Source: Leptospira saintgironsiae
GTDB taxonomy: Bacteria > Spirochaetota > Leptospiria > Leptospirales > Leptospiraceae
Assembly: GCF_002811765.1 (NCBI RefSeq)
Contig: NZ_NPDR01000002.1
Location: 310,001-374,000, forward strand
Length of the DNA stretch: 64,000 nucleotides
Reading direction: 5' to 3'
The position numbers and the translations under genes were made by a program. This document shows, one piece after another, positions 1 through 10,325 of the stretch. The first letter of the stretch is position 1; each line of letters opens with the position of its first letter. The notes beneath the pieces are model-generated. The model did no database searches, had not been told where the DNA came from, and saw only the letters and a program-made list of their open reading frames with translations.

Positions 1-1
1 T

Positions 2-1999
2 AGTACCGGTAAAGAATTCGCCTTCTTTCTTTTTCAAGTTACTTTTATGGGAACAGCGGCGACTATCGTGTCTGGTGCAGTTGCGGAGAGAATTCGGTTC
101 CAAGCATATTTAGTCTGTTCACTTTTTGTTTCTTTATTCATATATCCTGTCTTTGGTCATTGGGCATGGGGAGGAGGTTGGTTAAGCCAATCAGGCTTTC
201 ATGATTTTGCAGGAAGTTCGGTCGTACATTCTGTTGGAGCTTGGGTATCTTTGGCCGGAGTAGTTGTTCTTGGACCCAGAAAAGATCGTTTTGATTCGGA
301 GGGAAAACCAAGAGAATTGTACGGCCATAATCTTCCCTTTTCCGTTTTAGGAACTTTCATTTTATGGTTTGGTTGGTTCGGATTCAATGGAGGAAGTACA
401 CTTTCTCTTACTGACTCAGTTCCTAAGATCATAGTAAATACCAGTCTTGCGGCTTGCGCTGGATGTAGTGCAGCTATCATATTTGATTATATTACGAAAG
501 GTGTTCCTCATGTAGGAGGTGCAATCAACGGAGTCCTTGCTGGGTTAGTCGCAATTACTGCAGGTTGTGATGTAGTGAGTCCAGCTTCTTCTTTAATCAT
601 TGGATTGATTGCAGGTATACTTGCAGAAGTTGCCGTCTGGATTATGGAGAATTATTTAAAATTAGACGATGTAGTGAGTGCATTCCCTGTGCATGGAGTT
701 GGAGGAATCTGGGGAACCTTAGCTGTAAGTATATTTGCACAAGAAGAGTCATTGCGCAGTTGGAATCAATGGCAGGCACAACTTATAGGAATTGCTGTTT
801 GTGCCATATGGGCTTTTAGTATGGGGCTCATTCTATTCTTTCTAATGAAGTTTACTATATCAATTCGTGTGTCTTCGGAAGAAGAAGACAGAGGTCTAAA
901 CGAATCTGAACATGGTGCCAAGACAGTCTGGTTGGATCTGATGAACGCAATGAAATATGTTGCTGATTCTAAAGATTTGAGAAAGAGAATAGATGTGGAT
1001 CCGGGAGTAGAATCTGGAGCTGTTGCAGAATTATTCAACCGTTTACTTTTGAGTTTAACCCAGATCATAGGAGTTGTGAAAGAAAACTCTGATAAGATCG
1101 AAAATGAATCCGGGCTTTTAGAGAACTCTACACTTGCTATTACTAAAGAGATCGAAAAACAAAAAGAAAAAACGATCTTGATAAGAGAAACTTCAGACAT
1201 ATTAGAAACTTCTTTAAAAGCAGTTTTAGATCTGGTAAGGGAAGAAAGAAGAAGATCATCCGAAATGAGAAGAATGTCGGAAGAGATGTCTCAAGGAATG
1301 AAGGAGCTCCAAACCGATATTTTGGCATCCGACCAAATCAGTGATTCTATACAGTCCATTGCATTTGCCGGAGAAAAAACTTTAGAAAGGACCGTCAAAA
1401 GTATGCAAGGCCTGAACGGTTCCGCTAAAAAGGTAGAAGAGCTCGTCGGAATTCTCCAGAAAATAGCAGAACAACTCGGAATGTTATCTATCAATGCATC
1501 GATCGAGTCCGCAAGAGGAGGTGACAAAGGATTTGCAGTGGTTGCACATCAGATCTCAGTTCTTTCTGAAAAAACTGCTTCTAATGCAAAACAAGCAAAT
1601 ATGTATCTGAGAGAGATTTGGGAAACTGTAAATGGGTCTTTACAATCGTTATCCGAAACTGTGGAATCATTTAAATTGATCTTGGTCAAAATTCCAGAAC
1701 TCTCTAAAACTATGAAAGGTGCTTTTGATTCGGTCCGGGATTATTCTTCTAGATCGGATGATTTAGAAACTTCTATCCAAGGAGTGGCTGAAATGAGTGA
1801 ATCAGTTGCTGCAGATATGGAAAAACGTTATTCTGAATTGAATCGAATGAGAGATTTCTTTTGTGAAATCGAAGAGGGTGCAGTTCGGATCGGATCCTTG
1901 TTAGAAGACTTACAGAAAATGAGCCTTATGTTAAGTGGTCAAACGATCCGAATGCATCGAGTTGTGGATATTTTCAGAATAGAACCTACGGCGGGTTAA
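2..1999 (+). CDS. Ammonium transporter fused to a chemoreceptor signalling domain (5' end outside window)
   Basis: The frame is open back to base 2, so the N-terminus lies outside the window. The first 270 or so visible residues are an Amt/Mep/Rh channel: GTAATIVSGAVAERI, the segment HDFAGSSVVH and the segment FPVHGVGGIWG carry the twin pore histidines of the family. After the last membrane helix comes a long helical region that ends in a methyl-accepting-chemotaxis-type tip (LSINASIESARGGDKGF, about residue 480 counting from base 47). The predicted role is to sense, and probably conduct, ammonium at the inner membrane and signal to CheA/CheW. Ordinary Amt proteins end after the channel. The 3' end faces the cyclase gene 5 bases away. 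The domain order is clear; the signalling output is inferred. Confidence 0.9.
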   Translation, partial: STGKEFAFFLFQVTFMGTAATIVSGAVAERIRFQAYLVCSLFVSLFIYPVFGHWAWGGGWLSQSGFHDFAGSSVVHSVGAWVSLAGVVVLGPRKDRFDSEGKPRELYGHNLPFSVLGTFILWFGWFGFNGGSTLSLTDSVPKIIVNTSLAACAGCSAAIIFDYITKGVPHVGGAINGVLAGLVAITAGCDVVSPASSLIIGLIAGILAEVAVWIMENYLKLDDVVSAFPVHGVGGIWGTLAVSIFAQEESLRSWNQWQAQLIGIAVCAIWAFSMGLILFFLMKFTISIRVSSEEEDRGLNESEHGAKTVWLDLMNAMKYVADSKDLRKRIDVDPGVESGAVAELFNRLLLSLTQIIGVVKENSDKIENESGLLENSTLAITKEIEKQKEKTILIRETSDILETSLKAVLDLVREERRRSSEMRRMSEEMSQGMKELQTDILASDQISDSIQSIAFAGEKTLERTVKSMQGLNGSAKKVEELVGILQKIAEQLGMLSINASIESARGGDKGFAVVAHQISVLSEKTASNAKQANMYLREIWETVNGSLQSLSETVESFKLILVKIPELSKTMKGAFDSVRDYSSRSDDLETSIQGVAEMSESVAADMEKRYSELNRMRDFFCEIEEGAVRIGSLLEDLQKMSLMLSGQTIRMHRVVDIFRIEPTAG

Positions 2000-2004
2000 A
2001 TTTT

Positions 2005-3348
2005 TCAGGCTCCGACTGCAACTACAGTCACTAGTTTTTCTCTTCCTTTTACTTGGACTGGAGGAAGAGTTTCTCCTCTAAAATTTGCACCTGCAAGTTT
2101 CCAAGTTTCTTCGGAGACCAACAATTCTTTTCCGAAGTTTTTGGTAAGAGATTCAATTCTGGAAGCAGTGTTAACTGCGTCTCCGATAACTGTGAATTCA
2201 GAACTTTTACTTGTTTCTATATTTCCGGAGAATACTTCTCCTGTATGAATTCCTATTCCGATCCTTACAGGCTCCAGTCCTCTGGATTCTCTCTCCTTAT
2301 TAAATTCTCCTAATTTTTCTAACATCCTTTGCCCGCTTTGTAAGGCGCGAATCGCGTCAGATGCAGGGTCTGCGGATGGATAAGGTGTTCCGAAGGTAGC
2401 CATGACAGCATCTCCCATATACTTATCCAAAGTCCCGCCGAATTCAAAAACACAATCAGTTAATGTTTCTCTAATGGAAGAGAGGAATCTGCTTAATTCT
2501 AATGGATCCATATTTTCTGAAAGTGCTGTGAAATTGCGGATATCAGTAAAGAGTATGGTGGCAGTTTGTCTTCTTCCCTCCAATACATTTGGGTTGGTCA
2601 TCATTTCTTCTACCATTCCTGGGGAGAAATAACGAGAAAGTAAGGATCTTTGTGCTTCTCCTTCTCCAATTCGTCTGATCATGATCAAAGTTCTCAGGAT
2701 CCCAAAAGCAAAAAAGAATGCTAAGATCAAATAGACCATAGGCCTTCCGAATAATGCGTCTGTGACGAGGACATTCGGTCCCATTACATAATCTCCCCAA
2801 TCTTTCGCGAATACCATCTTGTCGTATATTAGCGCGTAGGAGAAGATCCCGAAATAAACCAGATAGAATAAGATAACACTTAAGACTACGTATCTTAATC
2901 TGAATTGGATCAACGAAAATGCTAGAGGAAAGAATAGAAAATTCATAATTGGATTTTTGATAGCGAATCCAAGATCGAATGAATTTTGGTGAAGAGTATA
3001 ATATAATAATAAAGAACTGATCACAAAAAAATCAGAGACGAGTGCTAAATAAGAAAATCCTTTAATAGCCCAATGAGTGCAGGTCCGTATCACATATGTG
3101 TGTCCAATTGTAACCGCAGTGAAAATAGAAAATGCGATCCCGTTAACCAGTGCATCTCCACTTTTCCAATTTAAGGCCAACTGAGCTGCAAAAAATATTA
3201 GAAGCAGATATCTAAAGGCGTTGGATACATAGGCTCCTATGATTTCTTCGTTTTCTAGAACCTTACGGACGGAATCGTCCATTTTACTTCGATCTGTAAT
3301 TTCCAGAATATTACAAAGAAACTTAGGTAGATAATCTTTGATAGGCAT
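2005..3348 (-). CDS. Membrane-bound class III adenylate cyclase
   Basis: This 447-residue protein has about six hydrophobic segments in residues 45-225 and a class III nucleotide cyclase domain from about residue 257 onward. Visible catalytic features are the first metal-binding Asp in LFTDIRNF (D269), the DKYMGDAVMA loop with the second Asp, and the VIGDAVNTASRIE segment with the Asn/Arg transition-state residues. It should make cAMP from ATP at the cytoplasmic face. The start ATG is preceded by AGGAAGCT. Leptospira genomes are known to encode many such cyclases, so the specific signal is unknown; the membrane part has no recognised sensor fold. Confidence 0.9.
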   Translation of the reverse strand: MPIKDYLPKFLCNILEITDRSKMDDSVRKVLENEEIIGAYVSNAFRYLLLIFFAAQLALNWKSGDALVNGIAFSIFTAVTIGHTYVIRTCTHWAIKGFSYLALVSDFFVISSLLLYYTLHQNSFDLGFAIKNPIMNFLFFPLAFSLIQFRLRYVVLSVILFYLVYFGIFSYALIYDKMVFAKDWGDYVMGPNVLVTDALFGRPMVYLILAFFFAFGILRTLIMIRRIGEGEAQRSLLSRYFSPGMVEEMMTNPNVLEGRRQTATILFTDIRNFTALSENMDPLELSRFLSSIRETLTDCVFEFGGTLDKYMGDAVMATFGTPYPSADPASDAIRALQSGQRMLEKLGEFNKERESRGLEPVRIGIGIHTGEVFSGNIETSKSSEFTVIGDAVNTASRIESLTKNFGKELLVSEETWKLAGANFRGETLPPVQVKGREKLVTVVAVGA

Positions 3349-3515
3349 AGCTTCCTAAAATACTCCTTTCCATTTTTGCTTCAATCGTTTCTTATTGTTT
3401 TCGACTGAATCGAATAACAAAAGGAATGTTATAATTCCGAAATAAATATCAGAATCAGTGGAACTTTTACATAAAACCAAGATCGATCAGATCATGGATA
3501 GAACAGGATGGAAGA

Positions 3516-4205
3516 ATGAACAATAGAGTTGCAATCATTGCGGGCGGAACTGGCCTCGTCGGCGGAGAACTTGTACAAGAATTATTGATAGATCCATCCT
3601 GGGATAAGGTTTATCTTCTGGTCCGAAAACCTCTGGAATGGACTCATTCCAAATTGGAATTGATCCTTACTGATTGGGAAAAACTAACCGAGTTTCCTCA
3701 AGGTGTAACAGATGCATTCTGCACTTTGGGCACTACGATCGGCAAAGCGGGCTCTAAAGAGAATTTTAAAAAAGTAGATTTAGATTATCCGATACGATTT
3801 GCAAAAGCAGCAAAAGAGAAGGGTGTAAAATCTTTCTTTATAGTGACAGCACTGGGAGCAGATCCAAATTCTATCGTATTCTATAATCAGGTAAAAGGTG
3901 AAGTAGAAACCGAAATTTCCAAGCTTGGTTTTGAGACTTTCGGAATTTTCAGACCTTCTCTTTTGGAAGGTGATAGAAAAGAATTCAGATTAGGGGAGAA
4001 GATCGGGTCTAAACTTGCTTTCTTGATCAATCCTTTGCTTTTAGGTCCATTCAAAAAATACAGATCTATTCATGTTAAGACTGTAGCTAAGTCTATGTTG
4101 AACTTGGCTTGGTCTGGAAAAAAAGGAAATCATATTATAGAATCGGATAAGATCGCAGCTTTGGGATCTTCTTCTGCTCGAGGGAATCTAGAAAACTTAA
4201 TATAA
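3516..4205 (+). CDS. NAD(P)-binding oxidoreductase, TIP30/HTATIP2-like atypical SDR
   Basis: This 229-residue protein opens with the Rossmann motif AGGTGLVGGELVQELL and carries YNQVK, the Tyr-x3-Lys pair of short-chain dehydrogenases, near residue 130. Overall it resembles the small NAD(P)H-binding proteins of the TIP30 group, whose bacterial members are mostly uncharacterised. It is transcribed divergently from the adenylate cyclase across a 167-base gap and convergently with the phosphatase, from which only six bases separate it. No substrate can be assigned. ATG lies a few bases after AGGATGGAAG. Confidence 0.8.
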   Translation: MNNRVAIIAGGTGLVGGELVQELLIDPSWDKVYLLVRKPLEWTHSKLELILTDWEKLTEFPQGVTDAFCTLGTTIGKAGSKENFKKVDLDYPIRFAKAAKEKGVKSFFIVTALGADPNSIVFYNQVKGEVETEISKLGFETFGIFRPSLLEGDRKEFRLGEKIGSKLAFLINPLLLGPFKKYRSIHVKTVAKSMLNLAWSGKKGNHIIESDKIAALGSSSARGNLENLI

Positions 4206-4211
4206 TTTTGA

Positions 4212-6572
4212 TTAAGGATTTCCGTTTAATCTTTTTAAGATCTCGGAAGCGTTTTCGTTTTCAGGATCTAATTCGAGACTCAGTTTTGCGTAATTAGAAG
4301 CTTTTTCGGATCTTCCTAATTTTAGATTTAAGTCGGCTATATGAGCTAGGTTTGCAGGGATCCCCGGATTTCTAAGTTGGATCCTTTCTGCAAGTTCTAA
4401 GGAACGATTGAAATTTCCGATCTTTTTGAAGCAAAAAGAAGCGGTATAGATTATATCCGTATCACCTGGATTTTCTTCAACATAGGAATCCATAAGAGAA
4501 CAAGCCTCTTGGTAATTTCCATTTCTATAATGGAGCCTGATCAAATCTCTCTTTAATATTTGGTTTTCTGGAGAAAGGTTTAAAGCTTCTTCTATTGTAA
4601 GAATTGCTTCCGGAATATTTTTATTTCTTAAGAACTCTCTTGCTTTCTTACTTAGATTATGAACTCCTTTTCCAGCCTTTGTTTTATTTAAGGATTTGCC
4701 TGGATCATATTCTATCCGTAAAAGAGAAAGATCGTCTGTAATCCTTCCTCTTGATTCCAAATTGGATAAAATAGTTTGAAGATTACCTTCAGAAGATTCT
4801 ACTATTTTCATAAACAAGGATTCGTCCTCGTTCATTGTTTTTTCCCCTGATCTTGTAGGAATCTCTAGATCGTCTCTTCCGTCGGAACCTATCACTAAAA
4901 TATCGGCTGGCTGGAGTCTGAAAATTTTTACACTTAAACTTCCTTCCATGCCTGGAGTTCCTAATTTTCTGTATTGTAAACTTTCTTCTAAAAAAGAAGC
5001 TTTTCCATCTCTATATAGAACTGACCAAGGATGTTCTGCATTGATATAGTATAATATACCTGCTTCTTCATCTAAAACACCTAAGACCATGGAAACTAAC
5101 ATGCTTCCATCGAATCCCTGGAATAATTTATGCAATTCAGTAAATGCGTTTTTGATCCATTTTTCAGCGTAAAGAGAGTAGGTGTTTTCATTCGTTAAAG
5201 TTCTTTGTAGAATGGAGTGGAATGCCGCTCCAAGAACTAAAACTCCTCCAGCTCCTTGGAGAGATTTTCCCATAGCATCCGCATTTAAGAATACAGTGTA
5301 TTCCTTTCCTCTTAAAAGGATTTCTTGTGCGATACAGATATCTCCACCGATCTCACTTTCTTTTCCTTTAAATACAAAGTTCTTCTTTTGTTTAATTAGA
5401 AAATCAACCTTTGCCTTTCTTCCTGTAGTTTTATTGATACCTAGAGGTTTGATCAAAAGGGAAGTAAGAAAATAATCTCCATCTTGTTGTTGTTTAAGTT
5501 CTTCTACAGTGCGTAATGTTTCTCTGAGCTCAGAGGTTTTTTCTTCCACCAAAGATTGTAGATGTTCTCTTATCCTTCCTATCTCTCCCGTGGCCTTCGC
5601 AAAATCTTTCGCAAAACCTAAAAATTCTCGATCAATCGAAACTAAAGGAAGTTTTCCGGGGCCTCCGGCAGCAAGATCATTCGCAGATTTTCCAATCTGC
5701 TCCAAAGTGGTAGAGATAGATTGGAAATACAGAATGATCAGTGTGGTGGCCGCAAAAAAAGTTAATCCGATAAAGAATGCTATTTCTAAATAAGAATCTG
5801 GTCTTAAGCCTACGTAGACCGCTAAGATTGTAAGAGATAATAATACTAAAGAAAGTAAGAATCCGAATTTTCCTTTAAGACCTAAGAATCCGGACGGGAA
5901 ATTAGAGGAATAAGATCTACTTAGCAGAACTTTCTTTAGCATAACCCTTTTGGGACCGGTTATATAGTCAGTGATTATATAACTAAATCCACAATATACA
6001 AAAACCGCAGCGAGCCATCCTAAGAATATATACAAAAGTTCTTTTAAATTATAATCAAATAGCAAATAGGGAATAACACAGGAGAGAAGGACAAAACTTC
6101 CATAGCAGAATGCCGATATCATGTTGTGCAAAGGAAGGCGTATCAGATCAGATAAAATTACATCCAGCTCTTCTGAGGAGTTCCTGCGTATAGAATGAGT
6201 TGGATTTAGTGTTTTGTTGATTCTTGTAATATGTGCTTCAATTCCTGAAATGCCTATTGGAGCAAGCAATCCATATTGGACACTATGCAATATAGTAACA
6301 AGTAGAGTAGCGAATACAAAACAAAGAACGATTAAATAATGGGTTTGAAGAGAAAACATCGGAATGGTAGCGGATCCGAAAAAAAACGCGTAAACCGCTC
6401 CAAACCAACCACCTGCTAAAGAGAATGCTACGATGGAAAAGGTATAGGAAATCTTTTTATGAATCGTCTCGAAAAGGCGATAAAAATATCTCTGAGTCAT
6501 CTTGATTATCCTGGAATGTTCCGGATCTTTATGGAATACAGAAGAATAAGACGTAATGATCCTTCTGAACAT
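4212..6572 (-). CDS. Membrane PP2C/SpoIIE-type serine phosphatase with C-terminal TPRs
   Basis: In order: about six transmembrane helices (residues 35-285), a HAMP-like linker and coiled coil (to about 365), a SpoIIE/RsbU phosphatase domain, and at least three TPR-like repeats over the last 150 residues. Phosphatase metal-site motifs are visible: GGDICIA near residue 410, DAMGKSLQGAGG near 430 and GSDGRDD. Members of the family dephosphorylate anti-anti-sigma factors in partner-switching cascades. No anti-sigma partner gene is adjacent. The TPRs suggest a protein docking role. The ATG at 6500 (codon 25), preceded by AGGATAATCAAG, is a plausible alternative start because the 6572 ATG has no clear ribosome binding site. 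Confidence 0.87.
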   Translation of the reverse strand: MFRRIITSYSSVFHKDPEHSRIIKMTQRYFYRLFETIHKKISYTFSIVAFSLAGGWFGAVYAFFFGSATIPMFSLQTHYLIVLCFVFATLLVTILHSVQYGLLAPIGISGIEAHITRINKTLNPTHSIRRNSSEELDVILSDLIRLPLHNMISAFCYGSFVLLSCVIPYLLFDYNLKELLYIFLGWLAAVFVYCGFSYIITDYITGPKRVMLKKVLLSRSYSSNFPSGFLGLKGKFGFLLSLVLLSLTILAVYVGLRPDSYLEIAFFIGLTFFAATTLIILYFQSISTTLEQIGKSANDLAAGGPGKLPLVSIDREFLGFAKDFAKATGEIGRIREHLQSLVEEKTSELRETLRTVEELKQQQDGDYFLTSLLIKPLGINKTTGRKAKVDFLIKQKKNFVFKGKESEIGGDICIAQEILLRGKEYTVFLNADAMGKSLQGAGGVLVLGAAFHSILQRTLTNENTYSLYAEKWIKNAFTELHKLFQGFDGSMLVSMVLGVLDEEAGILYYINAEHPWSVLYRDGKASFLEESLQYRKLGTPGMEGSLSVKIFRLQPADILVIGSDGRDDLEIPTRSGEKTMNEDESLFMKIVESSEGNLQTILSNLESRGRITDDLSLLRIEYDPGKSLNKTKAGKGVHNLSKKAREFLRNKNIPEAILTIEEALNLSPENQILKRDLIRLHYRNGNYQEACSLMDSYVEENPGDTDIIYTASFCFKKIGNFNRSLELAERIQLRNPGIPANLAHIADLNLKLGRSEKASNYAKLSLELDPENENASEILKRLNGNP

Positions 6573-6786
6573 ATTTTGTAATGAAAGAAATTTTTTCCTA
6601 CCACTCTTTATCTAAAGCAGAATAATTTATAGAAAGATGTGGTTATCGTAAATGGTATTACGTCGATAAAAATTGAATGGATTTTAATTTGTGAACAAAT
6701 GTTTACTTTGATATTGGAAAAAGTAATTTTGCTTTCCAAATAGTCTGATCAAAATAATTTCTCCAAGATATAAATAGGAAGGGAAG

Positions 6787-7548
6787 ATGGATATTAAAGG
6801 AAAACGTATCGTGATCACCGGAGCTGCCTCAGGGATCGGCAAAGAAACTCTACTCAAACTTCTCCAATTTGAAGGTGTTAGCATTTTAGCGGTGGATCTG
6901 GATCCTTCTAGATTAGAAGTTTCGGACGATAGAGTTAAAAAATTTAAATGTGATGTTTCCTCTTCCGAGAACGTAGATAAAATTTTCAAAGAAGCTAAAA
7001 AGGTTTTAGGTGGTATTGATATCTTTTATGCAAATGCAGGTTTTGCGTACTATGAAGAGATCAAAAAGCCAGATTGGAAACGTATCGAAAAAATTTTCCA
7101 GACAAATGTTTTCTCTGCTATCTATGGCCTACAGAAAGTCCAGGCAGAATATTCGAATCCTGTCTATTATATCATCACTGCTTCTGCTATGAGCTTTCTT
7201 TCGATTCCAGGTTATGCCTTGTATTCCGCAACCAAAGCAGCAGTACATTCCTTTGCAGAAGCATTTCAATTCGAATTGAAAAAACCTCATAGACTTATGA
7301 TCGTTTATCCAATTGCTACTCGAACAAATTTTTTTGATGCTGCTGGTAAGAAGGTTCCGGTACCTTTTCCTTCTCAAACGCCTAAACAAGTTGCCTCGGC
7401 GGTTGTATCCGGGATTCGCTGGAATAAAAAGAAAGTATTACCTTCTAAAATATTTACTTTGATGATGTTCCTGGATAGATTTCTTATCTACCCACTGCGA
7501 ATTTATCAGATCATCGAAAATTGGAAACGTAAAAGAGCCCTAAACTAA
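6787..7548 (+). CDS. Short-chain dehydrogenase/reductase
   Basis: This is a classical SDR of 253 residues. It has the cofactor loop [10 protein letters not shown], the NAG motif (YANAGFAYY), a catalytic Ser region and the YSATK catalytic pair near residue 142, followed by a basic C-terminal stretch that may touch the membrane. The start ATG follows AGGAAGGGAAG. Its last nine bases overlap the end of the convergent acyl-CoA dehydrogenase gene, and a shared terminator spans both stop codons. The substrate is unknown; such SDRs often act on lipids. Confidence 0.85.
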   Translation: MDIKGKRIVITGAASGIGKETLLKLLQFEGVSILAVDLDPSRLEVSDDRVKKFKCDVSSSENVDKIFKEAKKVLGGIDIFYANAGFAYYEEIKKPDWKRIEKIFQTNVFSAIYGLQKVQAEYSNPVYYIITASAMSFLSIPGYALYSATKAAVHSFAEAFQFELKKPHRLMIVYPIATRTNFFDAAGKKVPVPFPSQTPKQVASAVVSGIRWNKKKVLPSKIFTLMMFLDRFLIYPLRIYQIIENWKRKRALN

Positions 7549-7561
7549 GGCAGGGCTCTTT
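7532..7561. terminator. Bidirectional intrinsic terminator overlapping two stop codons
   Basis: Perfect arms AAAGAGCCCT (7532-7541) and AGGGCTCTTT (7552-7561) flank a ten-base loop. An A-run lies on one side and a T-run on the other, so it works for both strands. It lies across the 3' ends of the SDR (+) and the acyl-CoA dehydrogenase (-), so both proteins are partly encoded by the stem. Confidence 0.85.
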
Positions 7562-9294
7562 TTATTCTCGATACGGATTTTATTATATTCTAATAAAGCT
7601 GAGCTATCCAGATTATAAGAGTGAATCAGAGCAGCTCTTTCTTTTTTGGAATCTCCATCTAACTTTTTCAGACCTCTTTCTAAAACCAGTCCAATGATGA
7701 CTCTGGTTGCAGATTCTACTAATTCGAATGCAACTTCGTCTTTGGATGTTCCATTTTCTAAAGAGGTGTAAATAGAATGAGAATCTTCTAATTTTTGGCG
7801 ATTTTCTGTAAGCTCTCTAGAAGGGGAGAAGCTGGACATTTCTTCATCCAAATATTGTCTTAAGATCCCTTTGGTTCCGAGTCCAGTGACTATTCCTCCG
7901 ATCGCAGCTACAACCTGTAATTGTGTGGTTCCTTCATAGATGTTTGTGATCCTTACATCTCTATAGATCCTGGAAATATCATAATCGTAAGTGTATCCTG
8001 CTCCTCCGTGAATTTGGAGTGCGTCGAATGCGATCTTATTTGCCTGTTCTGTAATATAATATTTAGATAATGGAGTGAATAGGTTGGCAAGTTTTTCCCA
8101 TTTTTTGATATTTTCGTCCTTTTTGATCTCTCTTTCATCTACACCGGACTCTTTCATCTTTTCAGATTTCCAATGATATAGGTCAATAGATCTGGAGGCT
8201 TCTTGTAAAATGGAACGCATTGCTAAGATCTCTCTATCCATAAGATCCAACATTTTTTTCACTGCTGGGATATTCCTGATCTTCTTGCCGAATTGTTCTC
8301 GTTCATCTGCATATTTTTTGGCTTCATAATAAGCTGCGGCTCCAATTCCCATTGCCTGTCCAGCGATAGAAAGTCTTGCGCCGTTCATCATTGCCATTGA
8401 ATATTTTACGAGTCCGTAACCTTCTTCTCCGATTAATATACCGGGAGAGTTTTCATAAACTACCTCGCAGGTTGGAGAACAATGTAGTCCCATTTTTTTC
8501 TCTATTCCTGCGATCTCCACATCTTCACTTTTAACGATAAAGAAGGAGAGTCCTCTTGCACCACTTGTTGGGCTTCCTGTTCTAGCTAATGTAAGAATGA
8601 TAGAAGGTTTATCATCGAATCCGCAAGCATGCGTGATAAATCTTTTGGCTCCGGTGATTCTCCAGATTCCATCTTCTCCTTTGATAGCTTTTGTTTGTAA
8701 GTTAGGAAGGTCTGATCCGTAATTCGGTTCCGTGAGTGCCATTGCCCCGCATAACTCTCCGGCAGCCATTTTAGGTACGTAAGTTTCTACCATTTCTTCT
8801 GTACCGAATCTTTCTATGGTTTCTGCAAGGTTCATACATCCTAAAGCAATCGCAACCGATCCGTCTGCTCTGGAGAATATTTCCATAAGCATTGCTTGAA
8901 CTGTGCAAGGTAAACCTAAACCACCATGTTTACGTCCGATAGAATAGGGAAGGATTCCTGCTTCCTTGACTTGGTTGACAGCGTCTATCATTTCCTTAGG
9001 AAATGTTACTTTACCTTTTTTGTATATTAAACCTTCTGCATCCATTTTTTGGACGAAAGGAGCTATTTCCTTTCCTGCGATCTCGCCCGCAGATTCTAAA
9101 ACGGATCTATAAAATTCGATGGCTTCTTCTTTGCTTCCGGGTGCTAATGCGAATTCTTCTTTTCCGGTTTTTTCGTATTCTTTCTTGTCTGAAAATCCTT
9201 GTTCGAATGCTTCTACCACTTCTTCCCAGTCTATTAAGGATTCAAAATATTGCTTTAAGTCTTCATTCTCTAAGAAATAATTATTTTCGAGCAT
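7540..9294 (-). CDS. Acyl-CoA dehydrogenase, long form with C-terminal extension
   Basis: A 584-residue flavoprotein predicted to oxidise acyl-CoA to trans-2-enoyl-CoA. Family signatures are [10 protein letters not shown] (FAD/substrate loop), [20 protein letters not shown] and IYEGTTQLQ with the expected catalytic Glu. About 120 residues follow the core, as in FadE-type bacterial enzymes of around 600 residues. GGAG lies nine bases before the ATG. Leptospira live on long-chain fatty acids, so beta-oxidation enzymes are expected (established knowledge). The 3' end overlaps the convergent SDR. Confidence 0.9.
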   Translation of the reverse strand: MLENNYFLENEDLKQYFESLIDWEEVVEAFEQGFSDKKEYEKTGKEEFALAPGSKEEAIEFYRSVLESAGEIAGKEIAPFVQKMDAEGLIYKKGKVTFPKEMIDAVNQVKEAGILPYSIGRKHGGLGLPCTVQAMLMEIFSRADGSVAIALGCMNLAETIERFGTEEMVETYVPKMAAGELCGAMALTEPNYGSDLPNLQTKAIKGEDGIWRITGAKRFITHACGFDDKPSIILTLARTGSPTSGARGLSFFIVKSEDVEIAGIEKKMGLHCSPTCEVVYENSPGILIGEEGYGLVKYSMAMMNGARLSIAGQAMGIGAAAYYEAKKYADEREQFGKKIRNIPAVKKMLDLMDREILAMRSILQEASRSIDLYHWKSEKMKESGVDEREIKKDENIKKWEKLANLFTPLSKYYITEQANKIAFDALQIHGGAGYTYDYDISRIYRDVRITNIYEGTTQLQVVAAIGGIVTGLGTKGILRQYLDEEMSSFSPSRELTENRQKLEDSHSIYTSLENGTSKDEVAFELVESATRVIIGLVLERGLKKLDGDSKKERAALIHSYNLDSSALLEYNKIRIENKKSPALV

Positions 9295-9429
9295 GTGGAT
9301 ATTCTCCGAATAAAAATGAACTTTTGTTCAATGTGATTAAGTTTCTTAAGGAAGCCTTAATTTATGATTTTTATCTGGAAAGGGAAAAATATGAAGATTG
9401 CTATCTTTTTTAAAAATGGAAAGGTAATA

Positions 9430-9459
9430 AAAAAGCCGCCGGTTTGACCCGACGGCTTT
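9430..9459 (-). terminator. Intrinsic terminator of lipL32
   Basis: On the minus strand AAAGCCGTCGG (9459-9449) pairs with CCGGCGGCTTT (9442-9432), with one G-U pair, and a run of T follows. It lies 30 bases beyond the lipL32 stop codon, consistent with a monocistronic, highly expressed gene. Confidence 0.85.
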
Positions 9460-9489
9460 CGGCTTTAAGCAAAGCAGGAAAAAGAAGGA

Positions 9490-10296
9490 TTACTTCTTGT
9501 CTCCAGCGATTGCAGCTTTCAATTTTTCTTCTGCATCAACAGCCAATTTTTGCAATTCAGCTGGGTTTGCGTGAAGAATAGGAGAAAGACCTGGAACACC
9601 TGGAGGGCCAAGTACTCCAACAGTAGCTACGAAAGAACCTTTAACTTCGCCTACTTTGTAAGTAGTGAAGGTAATTCTGTATAAACCGCGAACTAAAAGT
9701 TTTTTAGTGTCGATGTTTTTAAGTTCATCTAAGCTTTTTGGAATATTAGGAATTTGGATACGTAGTAAAGAGTTGTACTTGTTGTGACGCTCTTCAGTGT
9801 AAGTATCGTCTCCATCATCATTGTCGCCAAGATTTTGAAGTGCTTTTCCTTTAGCTGCTCCTTCGATTTGGTTCGGCATAATAGCTGCTAAGCGCTCTAC
9901 GCGAATCCAAGTATCGAACCAGTTCGGCATGCTTTTTTCTTCAGGAGTTGCAGCTTTGAAAGCCTCACTCACGAAGTCGTCGCTAGATGGCTCACCAATT
10001 TCTCCGGTAGGGGAAATTAGACGAACTCCTAATTCAACGATAGCTGCTGGAACCCAAATATAAAGGAAATATGATTTCTTTCCGTTTACTACTGCGTCAG
10101 CGGCTTGTCCTGGTTTGATGTATCCCCAATAGTTCACAGTTTCAGAATAAGGTGCGAAAAGCTTCTTAACTCCTACTCCTGGAATGTCTTGTTCACCGAC
10201 CGAGAAATTACTTTTTAGGCCGGGAAGTCCACCGATACATGCAGCAAAGCTGACCATTATAGCGGCGGAGATTATTAGGATCGAAGATTTTTTCAT
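9490..10296 (-). CDS. lipL32: Major outer-membrane lipoprotein LipL32
   Basis: This 268-residue protein matches LipL32 of pathogenic Leptospira along its length, with blocks such as [32 protein letters not shown] and [17 protein letters not shown] recognisable from memory. A lipoprotein signal ends at FAAC, giving acylation at Cys20. The acidic calcium-site cluster is kept as DNDDGDD, close to the DDDDDGDD known in L. interrogans. Differences are concentrated in the mature N-terminus and C-terminal tail. GGAG precedes the ATG. The gene stands alone with its own promoter and terminator. LipL32 is absent from saprophytic Leptospira, which places this organism in a pathogen or intermediate lineage. 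Confidence 0.97.
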   Translation of the reverse strand: MKKSSILIISAAIMVSFAACIGGLPGLKSNFSVGEQDIPGVGVKKLFAPYSETVNYWGYIKPGQAADAVVNGKKSYFLYIWVPAAIVELGVRLISPTGEIGEPSSDDFVSEAFKAATPEEKSMPNWFDTWIRVERLAAIMPNQIEGAAKGKALQNLGDNDDGDDTYTEERHNKYNSLLRIQIPNIPKSLDELKNIDTKKLLVRGLYRITFTTYKVGEVKGSFVATVGVLGPPGVPGLSPILHANPAELQKLAVDAEEKLKAAIAGDKK

Positions 10297-10325
10297 TCGA
10301 GAGATCTCCTTGGTATGGATTGCTC

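Noticed and set aside
9003..9413. 136-residue + strand open frame ending in the lipL32/acyl-CoA dehydrogenase gap
   Set aside because: Most of it is antisense to the well-supported acyl-CoA dehydrogenase, its composition is that of a shadow frame, and it has no ribosome site or motif.
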